A stretch of 64,000 nt of DNA from Leuctra nigra (GCA_934045905.1 OW203761.1:33468964-33532963), one strand, 5' to 3'; counted from the first letter of the stretch, positions 47,273-61,976 are shown. Notes: generated by a model not told the origin, from the sequence alone. Translations and numbers: made by a program.

Positions 47273-50200
47273 CCTCTGTACACTTAGAAAATGTTTGTAG
47301 ATGAAGTGATACGAAAATATCTTCACATCAGATTATTTGATTGTGGCGGCCATTTGAAGAAATATTAGACAAGCTCCGGGAAACACGTCTTGAATTTCAT
47401 GATTTTTCAAACACTCCTTGTTCAGCGAATCTGATCATTGTCTCGAATAATTTACTAAATATGCATATTTTGATTAATTTGCACTAATTGAGGAGCATGT
47501 TGAGTGAATGCATGTGAAATAAGTAAAATGTCTGGGATTAGAGGATCTGTTCTCAAGCTGAGATGCAATATGGCCGCCACGGTTCCTTCTTTTCTTGTAT
47601 TTTACACCAATTATCATCAAATTTAGAACTTGAATAACATTCATTAAAACGTCTTGAAGGCAATTTTCTGCGGTTGCGCAATCCAACCCGATGGTTATAA
47701 AACAAATGTAAGGAATATGTAAATTACCGTAATTACTTGCTGCCATTAGCTACTGTCTATTTTTTATAATTACTTTATAATTTTATACAATTTCATAGTA
47801 TCTGGACTCAAATTTTGATATAATTATGTACCTATCTATAATAATGTTTTCTAAATCGGTTAGTTATTAAAAAATAAGAATTAGCCTCATTTCTCTCCAC
47901 GATATTTCGCCGTAATCACAATTCAGTTGCAAATAAACAACGGAATCTACTTTTTGTTTGACAAGTATCAATCTTACTTGACATTTTGCTTGGAATAAAC
48001 CTGGTAATAAAAATGTTTGAATTACAAGGCAATGAGCACCGACATTTTGATGATCCCAAGTCATGGGAGCGGTGTTTGAACCTCTGGAAGTGGGAATTCG
48101 CGTGATCCCTCGCCTCCCACATCTCGGAATATAGGCAGCCCGCTCTACATGGAACGTTCAACAGTAATCTAAGAGTAAAGGGGCGGTTATTTGAGCTCTG
48201 ATTACCATAGTAACTGACTTGAGTGGCTCAACCGATCCAACCAAAGCACAAGATTCCGTTTAGCTTATTCCTCTTCCACGCCCACTAAAGTGTCCTACGT
48301 CAATCAAATGGGGCCCTTTTGACACATTACTTCCCTGGATATTCTAATTCATGTCCTCGGGCGCACATGATACAAACCTTTCGTATAATTATTTTCTAAA
48401 CTTTATAACAGATTCGAACGCGATTGGCCTTCTTGTAATTTTGTTGTGAGCCAATGGCGATCTTTTGAATGAATCACATGCGCTGGTTTTTCGCTGAAAT
48501 GAAATATAACCAATTAACGTTTCCTTTAAGATCTTGTAAGTGAGTATAATTAGAGGAATAGTCGCAGCTATTATCTTTGGACTCCATTTTTTAACTCGGT
48601 TTCGGGGTAGAAGCTCTATGGAAGTTCGAGCGACCAAAGAGATCCGCCTATTTCTAATTGAACTAGTAATTATGAAAAGCCTTCTTCATGCTTCTCTTCC
48701 ATTTCATTTGAATAGTTTCCCAGTAAGTGCTCTAGGATATGAAGAGAAGGCGTACAACCGTTGTTTCCCTGGCATTTGGGTGGATACGTTGTTTCTAACC
48801 AATCACAATGGCGCAAAACAATATGGAGAGAAAGAAATACATATTTTGCCGACGAACGTTTTATCTTCGGGATGAAAAAAATCGAAACAATTATTTCGTC
48901 CCGTGATTAACCATTGAGAGGATACAACTGTGTGATTATTATAATGGGAAGGGAAGGATTCGATTTGGAACTATTTAAATGTGTTCATTTAAATCCTTCT
49001 GGCGCCAATCCTCCAGGGCAGAATCGAGAGTCGAAGTAATGTAATTATATCGATATGGTAATCAGTAATCGGCTCGTCAATTGCAGGGTTTCATTCGACT
49101 TAAAAACAGTGCTGATCTTTTAAAGAACATTCCCAATGTAAGAAATTTACATGAAATTATCGACCATTCTCTTTATAAATCTGTTTTGAATGTATCTACG
49201 TTCGATTCGATTTTGATTAAACTACATGAAGCGTCTCTGGATAGTGGGTATTGCAACCTCTTTTTACTGCCTTATAATTTGTTTACTGCCCATTTTGAAT
49301 CTGTGTGAGCTGGAAATATACCAAACCTACTATTTGATAATGATGGTATGTTATTACGCATTCTTAAAATGAATTGCACTCAACTCTACAGTGATATGTA
49401 ACTTAAAATGCTGGTAAAAAATAAGTGGGTACGATATTGACGAAGTGGAGCTGAATCTTGCCTCGATGTTACTGACGAGTAAACCTATAATTTTCAATGT
49501 GAGATTGTGAGAGTTTTGAGGAAATTTGTATCTTGTTTGTATCGCATGAAGATACTAGATAATATATCCCCAACTCGATACAATTTGACCGTAAGGACCA
49601 ATCATCAATCCGACGAAAAGTTAAATTGACTCAATTATAAGAGAACAATAACAAAGCTTTGAGCATTGCAATTGTTCTATATTGAGTCGAAAGTTGTTCA
49701 GAAATTGTTTTCCAAATCACCATGTTGATGTGGCACAAATGTTTTTTCTGTGGTCGTGTGTATCAACTTTTACAGCTCTTTTCTATTAAATTTCTGTTCC
49801 TGCAGAGGCGAGGCAGAAGGCCCAATGTACATTTCAATGATTCTTGAAGTGATATAAAAATCCAGAGCGCTCGTATAATCAGATTTGTAATGATCAATCA
49901 TTTTGTAACCTATAGGTACTATACTTTTTTGAAGTTATTGATACATTTTTGAAGCTATTTTACAATTTTTGATAACCGTAATCATGGACTTCAGTCAAAT
50001 TGCATAGCTATGATTATGATTACAATTCAAAAGTTTGCTAACCAAAATCGAGAAAATGGACATCGGGCCTTCTACATCTGAGGTACAGATTGTATAAAGC
50101 AAGACATTTATCAAAATACAGTATTTGGCAGCCAATTCGTCTAAAAAAAATCAAAATTGAACTAAAACCACATGAATATTATTGATACGTTTATAAGAGC

Positions 50201-51556
50201 GTGCAAATCCAAAGCTCTTAGAAAGCTCTCTTTGCTCGCTCTAGACGTCATTGCGGTTTGGCGACACTTTGGAAGCGCTGAAGCAACTCTCTCTCTTACA
50301 TAGAAATCGGATGCATTGATGTTATTGAAGACAAAGTTTCCGGTGCTCCAATTCATGTCGTTGCATTGTGAGCGAGAGGACTGAATGAGTGGAGGTGGAC
50401 TCGCCCCGTCAGCGCCTCGCTCTTCTCTTTTTCATGCTCGCACACAGAATTGTTGCTAGCCCCGGATTCACAGCGACAGTAAAACACAATGCACAATACA
50501 AAGAATATTAGAGTTTAGTCACAGCTGCATGCAGCGAGGATACGGTGGAAAAATATAGACCATGTCAAAATTATGATCGATCGAAGTTGTTGGTTTTTGG
50601 TCTTGTGAAAAGTGTCGAAAGTTTAATCGATAATGGATCGCTTTTCTTTCGATTGTCGGTAAGTTTCCCCAAGATCAAAAGCTGTTAAAACTATAATTTC
50701 AGTCCTGAAATTCTTCAGGAGGTCTTTGATTATAAAATTCGGTGGCGCAACAAACAGTAGCAGTTTCCTAACGGGCATGATTCTATATAAAAAATCTCTC
50801 TTTATGCGAGATGAATTGTGAAAATGAACAGGAAATCATATGGGTCGGGTACTACCTTCTTATTCGCGGTCACTTTGATTCTTTCACCGGTTGTAAATGA
50901 TGGTGATGCAATGTTCCGGAGGTTTGGCCGAGTCCCACCTCCACATCAAAGAAATCACGGTCTTCTGGTTGTATAGGGCGCAACCCCGAGCCACGTGGCA
51001 CCATCAACAACATGGCGTCGCCCCTCTGACGCCCACTCCGGCAGATCAACACGCGTTTCTACTTAACTCGCGTTCCTCTCGTGACAACAACAATGATCAT
51101 CATTGGAACAAAATAGTACCTTAGTTACTCAACACCTTTCAACATGATTATAATTAACAGATCAGATCGTAGGATGATGTGGATTTAATTGATTACACAT
51201 GTCGACCTTTTGACCTTGATGAAGACGAGATGATAAGCTCTAAAAACAGTTCTTTACTGCTAATAAGTATCATGAACGTTCCCACTAATTAGAAACAGGA
51301 GCATATAAAACACTAATGTTGACATTCATCCTCCCATTGATTTCGTATTCGTATACAGCTTAGGTATAGCATAAAGTAGTTGTTAGGTTCCTATACAAGA
51401 GGCACAAGGGGGTGGACGTTTTTGATTAACAGTTTAAAGACCAATTTAGTGAAGGTCATGACGCCTATCACGTCGTAACTCAAGTAATGATTTGACGTAA
51501 AGTCATAATATTAACAAGGTGAGTCGATGTCAAAGTCGATCGAAGTCGAGTCAATG
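47273..51556. other. Intergenic, no supported gene
   Basis: The longest frame is 111 codons at 48540-48875 (GTG start, no recognisable domain). Otherwise short frames. The GC-richer patch at 50380-50480 and the CpG-containing stretch at 50920-51080 hold no identifiable exon. Confidence 0.4.
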
Positions 51557-51557
51557 C

Positions 51558-51603
<46 letters not shown>
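51557..51603. repeat. (AAT)n microsatellite
   Basis: About 15 uninterrupted trinucleotide units. Confidence 0.95.
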
Positions 51604-51604
<1 letters not shown>

Positions 51605-51785
51605 TCGTTTTATTTCCATTTAAACACATACATGACAATGAAATACACGTAGGTTATTAGACTCTAGTATAGAGTGTCTGGAAAATACAAAATTACATAT
51701 AAATTACAATTTAAAAATGTGCTCATGAAAGCATGATTGTCTACTAAAATATAACAAAACTAGAACATAAGATTGTTTAATGTTT

Positions 51786-51789
<4 letters not shown>

Positions 51790-51820
<31 letters not shown>

Positions 51821-51835
51821 TATTATTATAATATT
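51790..51835. repeat. (AAT)n(ATT)n microsatellite
   Basis: A run of AAT that switches to its complement TTATTATTATA, so the two parts are self-complementary. It is about 190 bp from the first array. Confidence 0.9.
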
Positions 51836-51839
51836 ACTT

Positions 51840-53260
51840 GGATTAAATCTAATCCTTAGCCTTATCTAATTGCTGGTCAATAGAGTAATGCCTTTCCAGG
51901 CCTTTATACAAGAAGTGATATATACTATGCTAATACCTGATCTTTATACTATGCTAATACCTCATACGAGTTGTCGATCGTTTGTCGAGCAAAGTTATAA
52001 GATCGCAGTGCAGATATCTAGGTCTGAAAAGCCCATATGTATATTGAAACAGTGTAGTGTATGTGTATAGATTTCTTCATTTCATGTGTACCTATTTATT
52101 TATTTATTAGCTGGATGGATCTAGATTCGAAGATTGTCGATTTTGAGCCAACATCGAGTAGATTTTTTGTATGTGTTGTTCTACTTACCGATCGCCAAAA
52201 TTTCCTATCCAGGAAATGATCTCCTATCTCCTCCACTCCACGTTAATTGATTTTCAATTACCTCTTTTGGTGTATCTTCATCTTACGAACAAGAGCGACC
52301 GGCACAACGATTAACTACAAGTTCACATTCTTCAAACCATAATTCACTCGAGATCAATCCATGTTCTTCTCAGCCAAAACCTCTAAACACGTTCACCGAT
52401 AAGAGCTGTCTTGATGACTGAAAGTAATAGCAGCGATAATAGCCAGTGACTGTTCAGAGACTGGTTTTGTTTTGCTTTATTATGACAATTTAATCGGACA
52501 GACCATATTGATTTGTTTGGGAATATTCAGGTTTATTCGAGCAATGAATCATCGCAAGATATGTTGATTCTCTACGAATTAGGAACAACCGCCACGCGGC
52601 CACGTCACAACATTTCCAACGTGACTTCTTTTATGCGAGTTATCTTTGCTACCACAAAAATTAAGTTCAAGGGCTTGAACAAGGCTCCATGTTTCCTTGT
52701 TTTTGTGGCTATACGAAACAGATAATTTGAAGAATGGATGTTTTCATTGAGCCTTATTGTCATACTTTTAGACAGAATAATACAAATATAGAAGTATCGA
52801 TGATTCAAAAAGTAGACTTAAAAAACAGAGATGGGACAAGCTCACTTCCGGAAAATGGCAAAAAAACTTACAACCCTCAAATTATAACGTATTTTATTCT
52901 TTAATTTATTTTCAGATAGTTTTCGATGATTGTGGGTGTGAAGAGCTCTCAATCTATGAAAAAAGGGACAGAATGTGCCAAGAAAGATTTCCCAAGAACA
53001 ACTGTTAGAGGTAAGTACACTAAATTATGATACAGTCTAAAAATCTAAAAAAAAATCTGTAGATAAAATTTGTACCTCAGAGGTAGAAGAGCGGAAGTCG
53101 ATTTCCTCGATTTGCGTTGCACACTTTTGGAATGATCTAATCAAGCTTGCCATTTGCGACTAGTGTCAACAAATTTAGCATTCTCTTACAAAATTACAAA
53201 CATGTTTGGATGAGGCAGTTATTGGCTTACGAGCTCACCTGAAGAATCATTGAACTGGAC
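51840..53260. other. Intergenic, no supported feature
   Basis: Only short frames (60-70 codons) without recognisable domains. Confidence 0.45.
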
Positions 53261-53345
53261 GTACACCCACCTCCAAGTGTTCCTACCGTTTTATACATTG
53301 TGCTCTTATGAGAAACATAGTACGAACACTTGGAGGTGGGTGTAC
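53261..53345. repeat. 85-nt hairpin with perfect 22-bp arms
   Basis: The 22-nt arm at 53261-53282 starts GTACACCCACCTCCAAGTGT. The arm at 53324-53345 is its exact complement. The loop is 41 nt. The size is pre-miRNA-like, but the perfect stem without mismatches and the sharp ends suit a small palindromic insertion equally well. Confidence 0.8.
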
Positions 53346-54658
53346 ACCATTATAGGTGCCACAGAGGTATACAGAAATACATAAATGAACTCTTAGGTAT
53401 TTGCTGTATTTGAATAGCTTTTAGAGCGAGTAGCGAAACGTATACCTCCAATCTAAATCGAACACCACAGAGTTGGTGGAGGTGCCGTGCTAATGTAGGA
53501 AGAAGATTGTAAAAACCAAGCGTGTCGTGCAACAAAGAAGCGTTTTGCTGGCAGGGAATTGTATCTAAACATAATGATGATCATGTAAAATCAACGCTAA
53601 TGCCTACATTATGTTATTACATGCATTCACAAGCTCTAACAGGCCTAATGCTGAGCATTAGCTGAACACTGGTCGAAGCGAGCTACGAGAATTAACCAAG
53701 GATCAAGTCAGGATTAACCCCCATCAACGTAAATCACTGGCGACGAACGAGCCGTTTAGAAAATTACAATTCAAATTATAATGCCAATGTGATGGAAACA
53801 TTTCCTGTGAGAGTGTACAGAAATTATGTCATATAATTATGTTTTACATATTGTAATGTGCGCATGTGCGCCGCCAGGCCTATTTGTCGGGGACTCACAA
53901 AAATTAACACTTGGATCTTGAAAGGTGAATTTGGTGCGCTAATAAGATCACTTTATTGTTAAATCTTTGGTAGGTTTAGAAAGGATCATGTCGATAAATT
54001 TATTGGATTCAACTGTTGTAGATTCTAATGCCACTCAGATTTGAAAACGAGTATCGTTCAAAGATAATTTATTCATGTTCAATTATTTTTTAGCATATTT
54101 GATTTCTGTGGACAATTGCATCCTCTTTTCAATTTCCTCTTCCCCATCCATCTCAGCCTTGAATACGATGACTTTAAAATCTTAAAATTACTTGATTTCT
54201 TATCTGTTTTAATAAAAAATTGTATGTAGCAAAGAATATACATGACTTTGATGTGATGTTGCTATCATCCCTTGCCTTCACAATAAAATGTAATGTTTCA
54301 TAGATACATGGATTTACTATAATTAGTGATATTCCAAAACATTGCATGGATAAAAAGTTGATGAACGTATTCATCGTAAGAGCTTTATAAACAATGCAAG
54401 TGAGCGGCGAACATAATATCATGATAATATGAACAATATATAATTAATACAATTTTTAGAAATTCTGTACCTCAAAGGTAGAATGGCGCACGGCCATTTC
54501 AATGATTCTCGAGATCAGCTCAAAAAACAGTAATTCTGCCTTCATCTAACATTTGTAAGATATGTCAGTGCGTAAGAGAACTTTAATATAACATTGTTCT
54601 TAGCATAACATAGCAACACATAACAACTGGATTAGCTAAAAATCAATGTTTGAATGAT
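53346..54658. other. Intergenic, no supported feature
   Basis: A short motif TGTACCTCARAGGTAGAA at 54468 also occurs near 53071, perhaps from an old repeat. No gene supported. Confidence 0.4.
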
Positions 54659-54700
54659 CTATGAAAACGCTCATTGAACACGTTGATAAGTGAACATTCG
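54659..54700 (-). mobile_element. Degenerate family A Helitron-like terminus
   Basis: GAAAACGCTCATTGAACACG and TTGATAAGTGAACA align with the family A 3' end but the CTAGG is altered. Confidence 0.4.
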
Positions 54701-57700
54701 AGTTTGAAATGCATGGAAATAGCAATACTATGTCAGATGTTCAGCCATCACTCATCACTCAGATTCAGATATGGAGTATAAAATCTATTTTCGGAAGAAA
54801 CAAGAGACAGATCTCGGCAGAGATCAATAGGCAATAGTCAATATAAGATCAATTGATGTCAATCTTTTATGATAAATTAGCCTGGGATTAATTGTGATAT
54901 GTGTGTAATTAGCTTCTTTTGACCTGTAATGCAAAACGGGATTCTCAGAGTCAGAGATTTGAGCCATAAGTTTTGAATTTGTGAAACCAGTTCCAGTTTC
55001 CTGATTTTTTGTTTTGATTTACAAATATAACTGTAAGTATCTGAAAATTTTAGACTGAAGAAGGCAACAAATTCCTGTTAGTGTTATTCGTGGATATAGT
55101 TGGAAGCCTAAACATAATGAACATAATCGACGACGCAAATAAGTGCAACGTAATTGCAATACGAAGCGAAAGATGGAACAAATTTGTAGTCATAATCATA
55201 GCAATATCGATTATATAAAATCAAACGGAAAATACCACCCAATTTTTGGTTAAAGGTTTAATATGATTGGACTAATAGACACCCACATCGTGTTATATGA
55301 AATAATAAAAGGGTAAATTATGATCATAAATTGGAGGTCAATTTGAACCCAGCTTAGCAACGGTAATGTCTTTACAGAGTTCAAGTTACTTTACTATAAA
55401 AATGTGTTTTCTTCTGCTTCTTTTACTTCAAGGAAGTTTTTCAATTAGCAGAGCTTATAATGTCAATGCACTTTTATACTTCAGAGAGCAATGACAGTCG
55501 ACATGTATCATTTTTATTTGATGATTGATTTAAATGTTTATCATTATACTATGATTAGAATGATAGGTAAAAAAATTATAATATTTTTTAGAATAGGCAG
55601 AAAGTGTTATTTTAAAATAATAGAATGATTAAATTGGTATTTAAAATAGAACTACACAAAATCTTATTTGAAATGAATATTCACTTTCTAGAAAAAAAAA
55701 TCGTATAGGTAGCAATGTTATATTAAATTTACATTTTCGGGAGCAATGTCATTATAAATTATGCAAGCAAATAAATTGCTGAAAACTTCAAAAAGCGTAT
55801 TTCGGGAATGATAGCAAACGAAGTTAGAGCAATTGCATAAATTCATCTGGATTCAACTATGGGCACGATGCACTTCGTGCCCATGCAGTTCTATGCACTT
55901 TGCCACGAAATTGTTGCACCATCTCAAACTGAGCCAGCGATACGCCGTCTCTAAATCACCCTTTCAGCTAACGTAATTTCCTCTAAAAGTGTTTCCACCA
56001 TATATTCGGTATGACATGACAACAAAATTATTACCTAGCTGCGTTTTATACAACTTAATTAATCTCACTAATAATAGCCCACCCGTATGATACAGCAATC
56101 AATATGATCACATGGTCTTTCCAGGTTGACCAATAATTAAAATACGACAGGAATTATAATGATTGGATCTCATCTCCTTAATTCATGCTCTTACATAATC
56201 AACACATTAGACTTTATCACAATTAAAATAAGTATAATAGAATTAAATAATCAAGGATTATAGACGGAGCTAATGAATATTGTAATAGTTAAACCAATGA
56301 GTGGTCACCTTCTTTGGTATGTATTATATTCCAGATAATACTTAAAATTATATGAAAAATTACAAATGTATTGCTACTAACTACTACTTGGAATTCCTAT
56401 TAAATAAATTTTTCAATTTTGTATGGGACAAGAATTTTAAAAATTAGCCCGAGTAATTATTAAAGACTACTGAGAATACTCAGTTGTAACATTGCTCCCG
56501 AAATTGTAAATTTAATATTTTGTTTATCTAAATCAATACTAAAAAATAGTGTAATTAAATGTGCAGCAGAAATGGCACAGCACAAGGTGTTAGTTTATTA
56601 TAGTACATTGAAAAAAAGCTCGCATATCAAATTCGATACTTTTTAAAACAAAATTAATTTGCCCAAGAAGGTATTTGTTGGCTATCGGATAAGAAATGTA
56701 CATGGACTTGCGTGCATTTGAACGGAAAGGCTATTGGAAACAATAATTACTTGCAACTGATTAAATCATTTAAAACCAGGTAATCACGTTTCCTTTACTA
56801 GAAATGAAAAGTGTTCGAATTACCATTTTCCTATGTAATCTAGCAAGAAAGTTTTTCCAACTTGATACCGGCTGTGCTTGCAGGGTTGTGTATGCAAATG
56901 TGCAAATGATTGGCCTGCATGCACTTGATGAAATGTGAACTAGGTTGGGCGAGGGCGCGAGCTGAGGTGTGTTATTACTCTTGGCGTCTTGATAGCCAGG
57001 TTATTAAGACGATGTGAGCGGACTGATAATCCACGTCGACATGACGGTATGCTAATAGAAGAGATAGAGGTGGAGGTGGATGTGTCAACTTTCAAGGAAA
57101 TCAATGTGACCAATGATCGAAACAATGTGAAGAAATCTAGCTATTATATTCGTAATCGCTCCAATTTTATATTTGTCGGGATTATTATATTAGTATTACA
57201 AATATATTATTGATTTTATTTTCGTAGATTTTAGGGGTTTACTATTAAAATTGCACTATAACTATAACTTTAAAAAAATTGTATACCGTTCAATGTGAAA
57301 ATCTGAAATCCGATTGGCTTATGATCGAAATTATCCAATTTGAATTGTATAGTGTGATTATGGACTTTAGCTACTTAGTTGATTCTAAAATTTGGAAAAG
57401 CGCTATCTCGGAATATTATACTTACCTATAAAAAACAACAAAATTAAATTGTAATTTGTCACTCACTTCATGAAAAACAAGAAAAGAGTCTAGCGAAAAC
57501 CTAGGCGTAAACTAACGAAGTAGTGATTTTCTCTCATTCTTTTCGGAAACTATGTGTTAGGGGTTTTCTGCAGAGGTTCTCCAGGAGGGGTTTTCTCTCG
57601 ATGATTTCAGGTTGATCAATCTGTTAGTGACTTATTGCAGTTACTAACTAAGAGTCAGTTGGTACACGATATTCAGTTTATATTTAAAATTGTATAATTA

Positions 57701-59278
57701 ATTATAATCAAGTAAGGAAATCAGAAATAAGAAAATTGAGATTTTATTTAGATAATTATTATTGTCTTGCATATTTTTATTTTTACAAATAAAAGAACAA
57801 ATAATTGAGGAATAATAAATAAGTAATGTGTTGAACAAAAGTGTACGGTAATTAACCATGGGATTCCAGAATTACCGACATTACAGGTAGTAACAAGTTC
57901 TTATTATTACTAATCAACATTGGTACGTATAACGTGATGAATGATCATAAAGCAGCATGTTGTCCAATGCAACTCTACATTCATACATTACATGCTTGTA
58001 ATTAAATTTGTTTTCCTAGAATACTGAAACAATAAAAATACTAATGATTATGCTTTTACTCCACGTATTTTTCTTAGAAACTATGTAACAAAAAAAAACA
58101 AAAAAATAAAAATTACGAGTTTCGCGTTTTTATTTTCACGACCCCCTTCGGGGAAAACGAAAATGAAACCATAAAAAGCAAGGACTTCGTTTATGTTCGT
58201 CTTGTGTCGAGTGATGCTGGAGATGCTATGAAAGACAATCATACTTAAGTGAGGCGCAATCACAATCATGGACCACGAGATGATGACGATCATCAAGATG
58301 ATCATACCGCCAAAAGCTCAAACGTACTACAATGCTGTCCCGCGGGCCAACCGACGGCACGACTCTCCACCAGACGCAGCCTGTTATTTATTAAATTTGG
58401 TACAGATCTCCACAGCATCTTCTTCCTCCATTATAATGAAAACGACTTGAGTTCTATGATAGACACCTATCATCCCATCCACCCGCATGCCGCATATAAT
58501 AGCATCCAAATTACATTGAAGAAAAAAGCTTGTAATTTTTATAATAATCTCATCCTTATGTTCTCTATTATACTATAAAGGGTTATACTGGAGCACAAAT
58601 ACGTGGTTAGAAATAATGTGGTTATTTGGAAGATTGTTGGAATTCCTTTAATTCTGGTAAATGCTCTTCTACTTTTTTTTCTGCGAGATTAAAATCGTCG
58701 TCGAGCTAGACGGTGAGAACGAAAGAATTGTTATAAAATTAGTGAATTCCTCGTTTCCTTCCATCCCAATAGGCCTGTCTCGCCAAGATGGTGCCATCTT
58801 GAAGCGCCATGCTCTTGCCAACAAATTATTCGACAAGAGAAGACCTATTATTCATCACTTCGTTAAGTCTTCGAATGTAACCTAATTGAAAACCCATCAG
58901 GATTGATGAATGTAATAAGTTTCTGAAGTCCATCAATGTAGTTTCTGCTACTTTTTTTGGAAGCGTATAAAATATCTTATTTATAACATTGATAATACAC
59001 AACTCGTTTTTATATGAAAAGATAATTACCAAGACGTGAACGAAAAAAATCTCACAAAGTATTTGAGCTCATTTGAGAAATAAACCAATCATTAATCAAT
59101 CTTGGATAAATGTTTTAATTTTTATCTAAATTAGTTTACACTTCAAAAGCTAACATAATTATATAATGCAAGTATACGCACATAAGATAAAATTATTGAA
59201 CCCAAGATTTTTTTGAATTTGTACGGTTTTAAATATGGAATAGATGTTTTCATGCATTCAAATCTCCCGCTCAAGCTC
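54701..59278. other. Intergenic, no supported gene
   Basis: Mostly AT-rich. Small perfect hairpins occur at 55861-55882 (GGGCACGA/TCGTGCCC) and 58784-58801 (CAAGATGG/CCATCTTG). Sequence at 57325-57360 (TTGAATTGTATAGTGTGATT) resembles the right end of the MITE at 29339-29743 and may be a scrap of that family. Frames of 74-109 codons at 56989 and 58249 lack recognisable domains. Confidence 0.4.
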
Positions 59279-59335
59279 TGAGTGATGGATTTCTCATACC
59301 ACTACCGAGTTCGATTCCGGTTCCTGACAACAGCT
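59279..59335 (+). repeat. tRNA-like 3' half (B-box relic)
   Basis: The segment includes GAGTTCGATTCCGG, a B-box/T-arm-like motif with an imperfect stem (one extra C). There is no convincing A-box, D-arm or acceptor stem. It is most likely a fragment of a tRNA-derived SINE or a decayed tRNA. Confidence 0.25.
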
Positions 59336-61859
59336 GTTTGCCCGGTGCAAATCCACGTTACAAAGTTTAGTGAAATACTCTTTATTGACACATTGCCAGT
59401 TTGTGGAAGAATATTTAAGGTAATAAGACAATTATGCATCTTTGCCATCAATGTATTAGGAACGTTAACAACATTTTACGCTTTTGAAATGCCTTGATAA
59501 GTGTTTACAAAGTGTTCGCATTTTAGGTTAAAACCGACCACAGTGTTAATTCCGTTTAAAAATGTATGCAAGTTCATTGGTAGAAAGTTATTATTTATTA
59601 TCTTGACTATGTTTTGATTAAACCTATCTTTTATAGTTTACTTATATAAAAGTTCAGTTAAATGTCCTTTACAATGTATTCTAATAGAACTTGTGGAAAG
59701 TTGACTGGACAGATCGTATGAAAATTACTGGTAGGTAGTAGAAAAACGGAATGCTTAGCGAATCGATTCACCGGCTTCCTTCATTTCAATTGAATATTCT
59801 ATAAGTCATTACTGACTGCTTTGAATAATGATCGTTTCAAATTAATACATGCTATTATATTTTAAACAGATTCTTTCATTTCTGTAAATGGTACCAGCCA
59901 TCTACGGTTGGGTGTGTTACTGGGAACAATTACACCTTCTTGTCTGCCAGCTATGCAATTTGTACAATTTCAAACTTCAGAGGCTTGTCTAATCGGTTTA
60001 GAAACCATATCGATTGACCAGGAGTGATCTTGGATCTCTACATAATAATTATTACCCATTTTTGGTTTGGAGTAAAACTCTGCACATCTATTTTATATGC
60101 AAATTAAACTTCTTTTAATAACAATAATTCTCGTTTTGAAAAAGTGACCTATATTACTGGGGAGGAGTAAAATAATAGCTTCTCTTATGGCGCATGTCAA
60201 TGGTTGGAAGGCTGAGTTCTGACTTGGAAACATATAATTCCAATCCAAACTTGATGGTATGAATTGGACATTATTATAGACTAATTCTGTTATGATTTTC
60301 CCTGGTTAGTTAAGTTTAATGATCTTAGACCCTTGCTGGAGGACTCTCTGGTGCATCAAACTAGACCAAATGTTCTTTACAATTTAATGACACTTTACTC
60401 TTTAGCTTAGAACTCTGAATCGATTTGAATGCGAATTATTATTTTCAAATTGACATTTATCATCAGATAATTCACGTTTCTTTATTCTCTACCATTCAGA
60501 AAATTGATTTCAATTCTTTCCCCTCTCATTTTCTTTGGCTGGGATCCATTTTATTGCTCCATCAATAGTAATTCGAAATAATTCTGCCTTGGAGGCTACA
60601 ATGGATTATTTAGATGTGTTCCTCAGAGCATACGATTCTTATGTCACGCCCCATAGGTCGGATAATTTTCTTAAAAAAAGGCATAAAAATGTTGAAAAGT
60701 CGTGCATGTAAATTTTTCAAACAGCTCTAAGGTTTGAGTCGCGATTGGTCAGTTACCTCCCCACATTTACTAGTCTTGGAATCTGGTTTTCTAAATTAGA
60801 CGGTTTTATAGGTTTTGATTGTCCACTCTGCGTCTTTGCTTCAACCCATCGACAATAATTATATTAATTCGGATTGAATTATTTCTCCTTTTCGATCGAA
60901 TGATGTTGAGATTGCGTCTGCGCCGCCCATTGCGTCTACCATTAAGTGTTGGGTTGGTCTCTTTTCTTTTCCTGGCCAATAGATTAAAAGAAAGAAATCA
61001 AGATCGGAGGAAATAAAGGGTTATTGTGAGCAGAAAAGAAACAGCGGGAAGAGTTGAATGTAGAAGTATGTTTAGAACTTGATCAATGTAGACCCCTCAG
61101 CGCGCATCGCAAATGGAAACATTTCGACTTATAACGCCTTGAGATATGCAATTTGTGACACACTCGTGAGTAGAGGGTTGCAGTTCACTTTCGCAAAAGA
61201 ACGTGTAAAAAGTGAAAAGCATTATATTGGTTTGTTGAATTTAAAAGCTTCACGGAGATAGTTGATTTGTTTCTAATCAAGAGATTGTTTCGAATGTGGT
61301 GATGTGTTTTAGAACGGTTTTAGACGGGTGGTTGCCTATCTTGATTGTGGTTTGTCGTGATTTACCTAATCCCCCCATACACATTCGCCCCAGGCAAAAG
61401 ATGGGGTATATTTCAATGATTATTAAATGCCCCTAGAAAATAGGGGGCAGGAACCCTGCACGTTTGACCAATTTATACAAAATATATGTCATCCTCGAAG
61501 GATGATTAAAATTATTTTCCATTTGTGTGCGCAGATGCATCTAGGTATAAGTACGAAATGCATCGTACCAGATTCTAAATTAATCAATAATCATGTAGAA
61601 ATTTCATTGTGGAAAATGAATTGTTTTAAGGGGAACATTTTTGTGTGTCCGGTTATTTTTTATAATTTTCAAATGTATGGATAAAAAATCCAAGACATGA
61701 CACAAATGAAACTTCGTAAATCGTCCTAAATATAAAATCTTTCATTAAAAGGTAACCATCGATAGGTTACAAACCACAACTACCTACCTAACAAAAAATA
61801 ATCAAACATTGCCTGGTGTGACTACATAATAAAATATACCGGGAAAACCATTTTCATAC
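59336..61859. other. Intergenic, no supported feature
   Basis: AT-rich sequence with only short open frames (60-85 codons) that lack recognisable domains, conserved motifs or plausible splice context. Nothing further is supported. Confidence 0.5.
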
Positions 61860-61976
61860 AATTAATTAGTAATTATAGTTGGTAAAACCTGGGGCCGTCG
61901 AGTAATCGTGACACAGTGAGTTGCGCTGTAACTATCCCAGCACTCTGATCTCCTGACTCATGTCGTGTCAACAGTG
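61860..61976 (+). promoter_or_regulatory. Probable OLA1 promoter-proximal region and 5' leader
   Basis: This stretch just upstream of the OLA1 exon changes from AT-rich DNA to a more balanced composition around 61890-61976. I see no clear TATA box at a fixed distance from the ATG and cannot place the transcription start. It is labelled only because the first coding exon begins directly downstream. Confidence 0.35.

Noticed and set aside
48540..48875. 111-codon plus-strand frame with overlapping minus-strand frame
   Set aside because: It starts with GTG, shows no domain or conserved motif, and lies in a region without promoter or splice context; length alone is not enough.
53071..53100. AGAGGTAGAAGAG, superficially like a let-7-type miRNA seed region
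   Set aside because: The match does not extend beyond a few bases and no hairpin surrounds it.
56989..58578. Frames of 74-109 codons at 56989-57213 and 58249-58578
   Set aside because: Low-complexity acidic or His/Asp-rich starts, overlapping frames in several phases, and no family resemblance.
61965..61976. GTG start four codons upstream of the OLA1 ATG
   Set aside because: Eukaryotic initiation strongly favours ATG and the family N-terminus matches the ATG at 61977.
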